From the NCBI GenBank assembly GCA_029256665.1, contig JAQSXN010000269.1, positions 1 to 6,041 on the forward strand: a stretch of 6,041 bases of DNA. The letters are read 5' to 3'. The notes beneath the pieces were generated by a model, which was not told the origin of the DNA, made no database searches, and saw only the letters and a program-made list of their open reading frames with translations. The number at the start of each line of letters is the position of its first letter. Positions within the stretch are counted from its first letter, which is position 1. This DNA comes from Paenibacillus sp. (GTDB lineage Bacteria > Bacillota > Bacilli > Paenibacillales > Paenibacillaceae). Shown here piece by piece: positions 1-5,249 of the stretch. The position numbers and the translations under genes were made by a program.

Positions 1-40
1 CAGGGAAATAGAGTCTCTACAGTCCGTTAGGAACACAAAA

Positions 41-119
41 GTTAAGCTCTAAAGCTAAGCTCTGGGAGTTAAGCTCTAGAGTTATGCCCTGGAGTCGCGC
101 TCTGGAGCTATTTCCTCAT
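41..119. repeat. Degenerate 13-bp tandem repeat, about six units
   Basis: Units begin at 41, 54, 68, 81, 94 and 107. They are 13 bp long except the second, which is 14. The approximate consensus is GTTAAGCTCTGGA; units 1 and 3 differ only at the end, units 4 and 5 keep the CTCTGGA/CCCTGGA half, and unit 6 is barely recognisable. The array lies 18 bp past the stop codon of the IclR gene, in its 3' flank. The period is not a multiple of three and the array is not part of a convincing gene. No clean rho-independent terminator was seen here; the only other structure is the short palindrome TAGAGTCTCTA at 9-19. The function is unknown; it may be a slipped-strand minisatellite. Confidence 0.75.
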
Positions 120-136
120 TCGCCAGCTCGTCTACT

Positions 137-910
137 TCACGCCCGCCGGCTCCGTCCCCGAAAGCCAAGCTCCTCGGAAATCAGTCCGGCGAACTTCTTG
201 ACCAGCGACGCGTACTTCTCGATTTGGTCGCCATCGAAGCGGATCGACGGGCCGGCAACGTTAAGCGAACCGATGACCATGTTATCGTAGGAGAAGATAG
301 GAGCGCCGATGCCCGTCGTGCCTTCCGTCGCTTCGCCGGAGGTCACCGCATATCCGCACTCGACAATGGCTTCGAGCTCGCGTTCGATCATGTCCCTCGT
401 CAGCGGCTTCAGGGACGGAACGCGCTCCCAGTCGAAGCCGTCCATTAAAGACTGACGCAGCGCGGGCGCCAGGTAAGCGAGTATGACCCGATTGGAGGCT
501 CCGATAAACATCGGCAAGCGCAAACCGATCGGCTCCGATATTTTCAGCACCTGAGGCGAGTCTACGGAATCGATGTATACGCCCTCGGCATTTTCCCGCA
601 CGGACAAATAGACCGTCTCCTTGGTTCGCCTCGACAGTTCCTCCATAAACGGACGCGCGACGGTTCGCAGCATGAGGCTATCCCACATGAGGAAGCCGTA
701 TTTCATAATCGACAAGCCAAGCTTGTACCGCTTGGTTTTGACATTTTGGCTGACGAAGCCGTGCTCCGCAAGCGAGGACAGCAGACGGTGTACGCTTTGG
801 ACGGGCATGCCCAGCTCCTTACTAATCTCCGTTACGCTCATCTCTTTCTCAGCGCCTTGGGGCAGCAGCACGTCCAATATTTGAATCGCCTTCGTAATGA
901 CTCCGGACAT
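137..910 (-). CDS. IclR-family transcriptional regulator
   Basis: This encodes a 257-residue cytoplasmic DNA-binding regulator, the normal length for the IclR family. Residues 1-63 form the winged helix-turn-helix, with helices across MSVTEISKELGMPVQSVHRL (24-43) and the wing near residues 51-63. Residues of about 75-250 match the GAF-like effector-binding domain, with the typical LPMFIGASNRVILAYL block (132-147) and the GxGAPIF...GSLNVAGPS block (about 200-222) that form the ligand pocket. An upstream in-frame ATG at 988 would add 26 basic, low-quality residues, but the ATG at 910 is preferred: it is preceded at good spacing by AGGTGA and it begins the conserved part of the family. A possible -10 (TACAAT, minus strand, 980-985) covers the upstream ATG and so also argues for 910. 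The gene stands alone here, so its targets and ligand cannot be inferred. Confidence 0.93.
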   Translation of the reverse strand: MSGVITKAIQILDVLLPQGAEKEMSVTEISKELGMPVQSVHRLLSSLAEHGFVSQNVKTKRYKLGLSIMKYGFLMWDSLMLRTVARPFMEELSRRTKETVYLSVRENAEGVYIDSVDSPQVLKISEPIGLRLPMFIGASNRVILAYLAPALRQSLMDGFDWERVPSLKPLTRDMIERELEAIVECGYAVTSGEATEGTTGIGAPIFSYDNMVIGSLNVAGPSIRFDGDQIEKYASLVKKFAGLISEELGFRGRSRRA

Positions 911-1145
911 TAGGATCACCTGATCTCTGCCTTGGATTTGCGAGTTGCAGATTGCGAGTTTCGAATCTCTTCGTCTTCGATTGTACATGATTTCCCAGAG
1001 ATACTACTAACAATGTGGCTGCCAGCCAGCGCTCGAATGGCCGGAGGGGTCGCGCTGATAAAGCACGCAAAGGCATAACAAAAGAGCGGCCGACTCCTGA
1101 AAGGGAAGCGCCCGCCTATTTCCGTTGCGGAGGACTCTGACGCAC

Positions 1146-1871
1146 TTACGGTGTCTCGAATAAATCGCGCATGGCGATGGAAAGTTCCGTCTCGTAGAAC
1201 GAACAAACCTCATCGTCCGCTCGTCCGTCGAACGTTCTTGCATTCGCCAGTTCGAGATCTTCGAAGCGATAAACATGGATTTGTTCATGATCCGGATCCA
1301 CAATCCAATATTCCTGGATGCCGGTGGACTTGTACAACTCCATCTTCTTAATCAAGTCCTTGCTTCTGGAGGATGGCGACACCACCTCCACAACCAATGC
1401 CGGCACTCCGATATATCGGTCACGATCGTTCCGATTGGCCGTATCGCAGATCACCACGATATCCGGCTGCACGACGCAAATATTCGTCTCGTCTTTCTTA
1501 AGCGTTATATCGAAAGGAGAGGTGAGCGGCGTACACCCTTTTCCTGCATATTTATGATGAAAGGCAACCAACAATTTGCTAACGACATATTGGTGTTTAT
1601 ACGAAGGAGACGAAAGATGGTATACGATACCGTCGATTAGCTCATAACGATGCTCCGAACCTTCCGTCAGCTCCAAAAACTGCTCGTACGATACCCATTC
1701 CTCCCTTGCAGCGTAGCGGGCGGTACTTTCCTTCAGCATATCCGCCTCATCGGAGCGAACAAGCTTTGCGATCTCGTTGCCGTTTTTCGTGACGATAATT
1801 TCCTCGCCCGCCTCGGCGAATTTCAAATATTTGCCGAAGCTATTCTGCATATCCGTGGATGAAACTTTCAT
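1146..1871 (-). CDS. Phd/YefM antitoxin-like domain fused to a Uma2-family (DUF820) nuclease-fold domain
   Basis: This is a 241-residue protein with two domains. Residues 1 to about 45 match Phd/YefM antitoxins, the DNA-binding half of type II toxin-antitoxin pairs: MKVSSTDMQNSFGKYL, then EEIIVTKNGNEIAKLV. Residues of about 58-240 match Uma2/DUF820, a restriction-endonuclease-like PD-(D/E)xK fold. It has YELIDG (E77), H93, QPDIVV (D137), VVEVVSPSS (E162), downstream lysines K171/K175/K176, and GIQEYWIVDP (184-193). The acidic active-site positions look intact, so the fold is probably catalytic, although substrates of Uma2 proteins are poorly known. The ATG at 1871 is preceded by GAGGGG about 9-10 nt upstream. 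The transcript probably starts from the perfect TATAAT at 1907-1912, and TAGCTA repeats there may be binding sites for its own N-terminal domain (inferred). No separate toxin gene is adjacent. No clear terminator was found after the stop. Confidence 0.88.
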   Translation of the reverse strand: MKVSSTDMQNSFGKYLKFAEAGEEIIVTKNGNEIAKLVRSDEADMLKESTARYAAREEWVSYEQFLELTEGSEHRYELIDGIVYHLSSPSYKHQYVVSKLLVAFHHKYAGKGCTPLTSPFDITLKKDETNICVVQPDIVVICDTANRNDRDRYIGVPALVVEVVSPSSRSKDLIKKMELYKSTGIQEYWIVDPDHEQIHVYRFEDLELANARTFDGRADDEVCSFYETELSIAMRDLFETP

Positions 1872-1886
1872 TATACCAGTCCCCTC

Positions 1887-1976
1887 TAGCTACTATTCAT
1901 AACTTCATTATATCTCAATCGTCTTATTTTAGCTAATATTTTAGCTATTTTTTTGTTATTCAATCAATAATAGCTA
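1887..1976. repeat. Four TAGCTA palindromes, candidate operator array
   Basis: The six-base palindrome TAGCTA occurs at 1887-1892, 1930-1935, 1942-1947 and 1971-1976. The middle two belong to a 12-bp direct repeat (minus strand TAGCTAAAATAT followed by TAGCTAAAATAA), and three copies have A/T-rich flanks. They bracket the TATAAT box of the minus-strand gene and one overlaps its -35. Phd/YefM antitoxins are known to bind short palindromes in their own promoters, so these are candidate operator half-sites. That assignment is inferred. The region is AT-rich, which raises the chance of coincidental matches. Confidence 0.45.
1907..1935 (-). promoter_or_regulatory. Promoter of the Phd-Uma2 gene
   Basis: On the minus strand there is a perfect -10 TATAAT (1907-1912). 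Exactly 17 bp upstream, at the -35 position (1930-1935), is TAGCTA, a poor match to TTGACA; shifting by one base gives TTAGCT at 18-bp spacing. The weak -35 coincides with one of the repeated palindromes, as expected of a promoter controlled by a protein bound there. The predicted RNA start lies about 30 nt before the ATG at 1871. Confidence 0.55.
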
Positions 1977-2009
1977 TTTCATTGGGGTTCCCTCCCTACT
2001 ATCCCCCAT

Positions 2010-2055
2010 TTGTAACTTGTTATCTTTTGGCGCACAATAGATGTATAGCCATACT
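2010..2055 (+). promoter_or_regulatory. Possible promoter region for the GTP cyclohydrolase II gene
   Basis: Two weak sigma-70/sigma-A-like pairs are visible: TTGTAA (2010-2015) with CACAAT (2033-2038) at 17 bp, and TTGGCG (2027-2032) with CATACT (2050-2055) at 17 bp. Each hexamer matches the consensus at four of six positions, so neither can be preferred. No FMN riboswitch-like leader could be recognised in the short space before the gene. Confidence 0.25.
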
Positions 2056-2076
2056 ACCTATAAAGGAGAAATCATC

Positions 2077-2838
2077 ATGCCAGCCGTCCAAAGCTTCGAC
2101 CCGAACGTCATCTCCCTGCTGCAAGCCAAAATTCGCATGATCCCGTCGGAAGGAGGCGCCATCTATCTGGTCGGCCCCATCAAACTTCCGGTTAATCTCG
2201 ACGGGCAAACCTTCGAATTCAAATGGTATTGCTGGCTCAACTGCAAAGAAGTGACCGAAGACTTCGAGCGAATCGTCGCGAAGCTGTCCGCAGCCAATCT
2301 CGCGGAATTCCAGCAGTCCAGCGTCCTTGTCCACGGTGACTTCGAGTCCGCCGAGTCGGCCTTGATCCGCTTCCATTCCATCTGCCATACCGGCGACATC
2401 TTCGGCAGCAAACGCTGCGATTGCGGCTATCAGTTGAAGCAGTCCATGCGACATATCGCCGAACACGGCCATGGCGCATTGTTTTATTTGGCCAATCACG
2501 AGGGCAGGGGGATCGGGCTGTTCAGCAAAGCGCTCGCTTATATCCTTCAGGAGAACGGCTACGATACCGTGGACGCCAATCTGCAGCTCGGCTTTGCGGA
2601 CGACGCGCGCGATTACGGCGACGCGATCAAAGTTTTGAAGGAGCTTCGCCGCAAGCCGGTGACGTTGATCACCAACAATCCCAGGAAGCTTGAGGCGCTG
2701 CGAACGGCCGGAGCAAACGTGGAGGGACGTGTGCAGCTATGGGGAGACGTGTCCGAATATAACCAGGCTTACCTGCAGACCAAAATCGAGCGCTCCGGCC
2801 ATCTGAACGATAGCGAAGCTTGCTGCAACAACGAATAG
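2077..2838 (+). CDS. Stand-alone GTP cyclohydrolase II (RibA-like)
   Basis: This encodes a 253-residue cytosolic enzyme expected to open the GTP imidazole ring, releasing formate and pyrophosphate to give the diaminopyrimidine used in riboflavin synthesis. The zinc-binding cysteines are present in HSICHTGDIFGSKRCDC (C103, C114, C116). Other family marks are EGRGIGL (142-148), Y155 (equivalent to E. coli Tyr105), GYDTVDANLQLGF (161-173), D176 and R178 (E. coli D126 and R128), and TNNPRK (199-204). All catalytic residues I could align are kept, including the tyrosine whose change in some paralogues alters the product. The start at 2077 is chosen over the in-frame ATG at 2041 because AAAGGAGAA (2062-2070) sits at ideal spacing before it. 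It lacks the DHBP-synthase (RibB) half found in many Bacillota RibBA proteins. Its N-terminal part before the zinc motif is about 50 residues longer than in E. coli RibA. No other rib genes are nearby, so it may be a paralogue serving another pathway. Confidence 0.9.
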   Translation: MPAVQSFDPNVISLLQAKIRMIPSEGGAIYLVGPIKLPVNLDGQTFEFKWYCWLNCKEVTEDFERIVAKLSAANLAEFQQSSVLVHGDFESAESALIRFHSICHTGDIFGSKRCDCGYQLKQSMRHIAEHGHGALFYLANHEGRGIGLFSKALAYILQENGYDTVDANLQLGFADDARDYGDAIKVLKELRRKPVTLITNNPRKLEALRTAGANVEGRVQLWGDVSEYNQAYLQTKIERSGHLNDSEACCNNE

Positions 2839-2877
2839 ATCGTATCGCTGCGCACGCCAAGCGGCTACGAGCATAGC

Positions 2878-2917
2878 AAAAGCCGAGACGATCCCAAAAG
2901 AGATCGTCTCGGCTTTT
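2878..2917. terminator. Strong bidirectional rho-independent terminator
   Basis: A perfect 16-bp inverted repeat (2878-2893 with 2902-2917) flanks an 8-nt loop. The arms begin with AAAA and end with TTTT, so the hairpin has a U-tract on both strands. It lies between the convergent stops of the GTP cyclohydrolase II gene (2838) and the lectin-like gene (2933) and can serve both. Confidence 0.93.
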
Positions 2918-2932
2918 AACGTTCTTGCTAGA

Positions 2933-5080
2933 TTATCTCGGCCCTTGGTACGGGGCATCCTTCAGCGTGAACACGCTGCGGAAGCCCGGTAAACCCCGCA
3001 TCACCTCGACGGGGCCTTCCCATGCCATGGGCGGCAGCGTCGGGATATTCTTGATCGGAGGAATCGGCTTCAGCTCGATTTCCTTCAGCTTCTTCCAATC
3101 CAAGGTTTGATTCTGGATCGGCTTCAGGTTGAACCCGCCCGGCAACCTAGTCGGCTTTAGGGCAGACGGAACAGCTTTCTCCAGCACGACTCCTCCGTTG
3201 CGCAGCGGTCCGATGTATTCGATATCCGTCACCGCCGCCTGCTTCCAGTCCTTCGTGCCGTCGGCAGTCTTCTCTTTCCGGCGCTCCCCATATCGGAACC
3301 ATAACACTCTGCCGTCCCGCGTGAAGGCGTAGAGAACGCCGTCTCCGGCGGCCTCGACATGCATGAAGCCGTTCCAGCCGTTGCCGATTTCTTCCTTTGG
3401 CCCCCACTCCGCCGTACCTTTGAGATACCCCGTATGGAGATGCCTCTCCAGCACTCCATCCTCTCGTATGGCATACAGCATTCCTTCCCCGCCGGAGAAC
3501 ACGCTCGTATAACGCTCCCAGCCGCTGCCGACCTTCGCGCTCGGTGCCCACGTCGACTCGCCTCCTCCGTAAGAAGCGCCATCGTGGCGATACCAGATCA
3601 GATCCCCGTCTTGCTCGATGCCGTATACGATGTATTCGCCGCCCGCGAACACCGATTTGAAGCCTTGCCAGCCATATCCGACCTGTAGGGGCTCCCCGCG
3701 CCATTCGGAGGTTCCGTCGAAATAGCCGTTATGGCCGTACCACATTAGCCCGCCGTCCGGTTTGATCGCGTAGATCGCGGCTCCCCCGCCGGAGAAAACC
3801 TGCTTGAAATGTCCCCAACCCGTGCCGACCCGGATCGGACCGTTCCACTCCTTCGACCCTCCGGGCCGGCTCGCCTGCTCGTTGCGATACCATTCCAGAT
3901 CGCCGTTCTGCGTGACGACGTACATCACGGCCGGCGGATAAATCGTTTCGTTCGAAAATTGCCCGATAAAAGGTTTTCTGAGCGTTCCCGTCCGGGAAAC
4001 ATGCTCGAGCGTTTCCCTCAGCGATTCGAGCATTTCGATGCCGCATGCCGTCTCCATATCCAGCTCTAGGGCGGGCGCGCCCAAGCTTGCCGGATCCAGC
4101 GTGCAAAGCACATGGTCGCTATCCATGACGACGTCGAACGGATCCCCGCGTTTGATGTCGCCGTCCATCCAATTCTGGACCTCGAACGCCCACTTGCAGA
4201 TCCGCCCGACCGGGTATTTGCCGCTGGAGATCGGTGCAGCCCGGATCCGGCTCTTGATATGCTCCGGAATCGACCGCGCGATGCCCGCTTCTCCGTTCTC
4301 GTACTTGTCGAACTCTTGCCGGACCGTAACCGCGGCCAGATGGCGGGCGATCCGGTCGGCATCGCCGTCCAGCCGGCTCTTCGCTCCGAACCGGGCCGCC
4401 CTCTCGCGGGCGGCCAGCCAGGTTAGGACGGCCATCAGATAGACGGGCAGCGTAGGCAAATGCTTGAATTGTTCCGTAGCGAGCGCCGAGTTCGGATGTG
4501 TTTTTCCCGTTGCGGGGTCGTATGTCTCCTTGATGACGACGTCCGTCCATCTCCAGATGTCGTAATCCTGCCGAATAAATTTGTCGAGCGTAATGCCGGA
4601 GGCATTCGCGATGCGAACAGCCTCTTCAACATCCAGCGCCGGGGAAGCGAGCGCCGAACTCGCATTGCGAATTTCATCCAAATAGTCTAGCAAATCCCGG
4701 TTCGTCTGCCGATTCGATTCGATCGCGACTTGATTGACCAGCTCGTCCATCCTTTGATCCAGCAAGTTAAGAATATAGACGATCTCGTCGATGCGCGACT
4801 GCATGCTCTCCAGTGCCTTCCGGACCGAATCGTCTTCACCCTCCAGCCAGCTGACGACCTCCATCACGAACACGACCGCTCCGATCGCCGTCGCGATCCC
4901 CGCCCCGACGGGACCTGCCGCCGGCAGCATGGCCGCCATCGTCCCCGCGACCGATGCTTCAAGCTTCAAGCCTTTCTCCGTAAAGCCCGCCATCATCCAT
5001 TCCTCCCACAATTCAAGCATAGTCGAACGAACGCCCTTCGATGACGGACCAAGCGAGACATTCAGCATAACCGCGCCCAT
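2933..5080 (-). CDS. Helical toxin-like N-terminus plus tachylectin-2-like beta-propeller protein
   Basis: No gene name can be given to this 715-residue protein. Residues of about 18-42 look helical. Residues 44-79 are a hydrophobic, Ala/Gly-rich stretch broken by LPAAGPVGAG, which could be a membrane-inserting hairpin. Residues of about 83-140 form a long amphipathic, coiled-coil-like helix. Residues 150-380 are mixed and unrecognised. From 385 to 630 there are five propeller-type repeats of about 48 residues, with the pattern (L/I)YAIxxDGxLxWYRHxG...W...xVGxGWxxFxxVFxGG, matching the tachylectin-2 family that binds N-acetylated sugars. A lysine/proline-rich segment (about 637-684) and a half repeat WEGPVEVMRGLPGFRSVF (687-704) follow. 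No signal peptide is visible. The combination resembles an alpha-pore-forming toxin with a lectin targeting module, but that is inference; a self/non-self recognition or injected-effector role is also possible. The ATG at 5080 follows an in-frame TGA directly and has no clear ribosome site. An alternative start at 4996 or 4993 follows GGGAGGA and would give 687 or 686 residues. Confidence 0.85.
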   Translation of the reverse strand: MGAVMLNVSLGPSSKGVRSTMLELWEEWMMAGFTEKGLKLEASVAGTMAAMLPAAGPVGAGIATAIGAVVFVMEVVSWLEGEDDSVRKALESMQSRIDEIVYILNLLDQRMDELVNQVAIESNRQTNRDLLDYLDEIRNASSALASPALDVEEAVRIANASGITLDKFIRQDYDIWRWTDVVIKETYDPATGKTHPNSALATEQFKHLPTLPVYLMAVLTWLAARERAARFGAKSRLDGDADRIARHLAAVTVRQEFDKYENGEAGIARSIPEHIKSRIRAAPISSGKYPVGRICKWAFEVQNWMDGDIKRGDPFDVVMDSDHVLCTLDPASLGAPALELDMETACGIEMLESLRETLEHVSRTGTLRKPFIGQFSNETIYPPAVMYVVTQNGDLEWYRNEQASRPGGSKEWNGPIRVGTGWGHFKQVFSGGGAAIYAIKPDGGLMWYGHNGYFDGTSEWRGEPLQVGYGWQGFKSVFAGGEYIVYGIEQDGDLIWYRHDGASYGGGESTWAPSAKVGSGWERYTSVFSGGEGMLYAIREDGVLERHLHTGYLKGTAEWGPKEEIGNGWNGFMHVEAAGDGVLYAFTRDGRVLWFRYGERRKEKTADGTKDWKQAAVTDIEYIGPLRNGGVVLEKAVPSALKPTRLPGGFNLKPIQNQTLDWKKLKEIELKPIPPIKNIPTLPPMAWEGPVEVMRGLPGFRSVFTLKDAPYQGPR
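3191..3928 (-). repeat. Coding region of five tachylectin-like propeller repeats
   Basis: The encoded repeats cover residues 385-432, 434-481, 483-531, 533-580 and 581-630. The first four are clear, each with a DG-x-L element, an aromatic WY/RH pair and a GW-x2-F/Y-x2-V motif. In the fourth, the WY pair is replaced by ERHL. The fifth keeps DGRVLWFRYG and DW but has lost the VGxGW half. Five blades is the number in horseshoe crab tachylectin-2. The units differ enough at the DNA level that this is an old duplication, not a recent tandem expansion. Confidence 0.8.
5001..5007 (-). promoter_or_regulatory. Internal ribosome-binding-site-like sequence before an alternative start
   Basis: The minus-strand sequence GGGAGGA lies 4 nt before an in-frame ATG at 4996 and 7 nt before a second at 4993. 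It is a far better ribosome site than anything upstream of the ATG at 5080. It encodes Trp-Glu-Glu-Trp codons in the longer reading, so it may be coincidental. Confidence 0.4.
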
Positions 5081-5088
5081 TCAATGAG

Positions 5089-5118
5089 AATCTACCATTA
5101 TGCCTGGAAGATCGTCAA
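5089..5118 (-). promoter_or_regulatory. Possible promoter of the lectin-like gene
   Basis: On the minus strand TTGACG (5113-5118, five of six to consensus) is followed after 18 bp by TAGATT (5089-5094, four of six). The predicted RNA start falls at about 5081-5083, almost on the ATG at 5080. If real, the long form would be translated from a nearly leaderless message, whereas the start at 4996 would have a leader of about 85 nt with a good ribosome site. An 8-bp inverted-repeat arm (5109-5116) overlaps the -35. Confidence 0.3.
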
Positions 5119-5249
5119 TCGCCGCGAATGCCTAAATTTGGAATGTTTGGACGATCTCATGCGACAGCATTCGCTAGGAAAAAAGGCGCATGACATCTAC
5201 TTGCATTCGGACTTTCCAAAAATAACTTGGGACGGGAATTGTTTATTCG

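Noticed and set aside
911..988. 26-residue N-terminal extension of the IclR regulator from the ATG at 988
   Set aside because: The extension is basic and repeat-derived, its start codon lies against a possible -10 box, and the ATG at 910 has a proper AGGTGA ribosome site and begins the conserved family sequence.
1050..1145. Terminator after the Phd-Uma2 gene, near-palindrome GAGTCGGCCGCTC followed by TTTT on the minus strand
   Set aside because: The arms meet without room for a loop and contain a mismatch or bulge, so a stable hairpin is doubtful.
1984..2009. G-run cluster on the minus strand (GGGGG, GGG, GGG) as a possible G-quadruplex
   Set aside because: Only three suitable G-runs lie on the same strand; the fourth run is on the other strand.
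3147..4550. Several long overlapping open frames on both strands inside the lectin-like gene
   Set aside because: They are arginine-rich shadow frames of a GC-rich gene, without ribosome sites or family resemblance.
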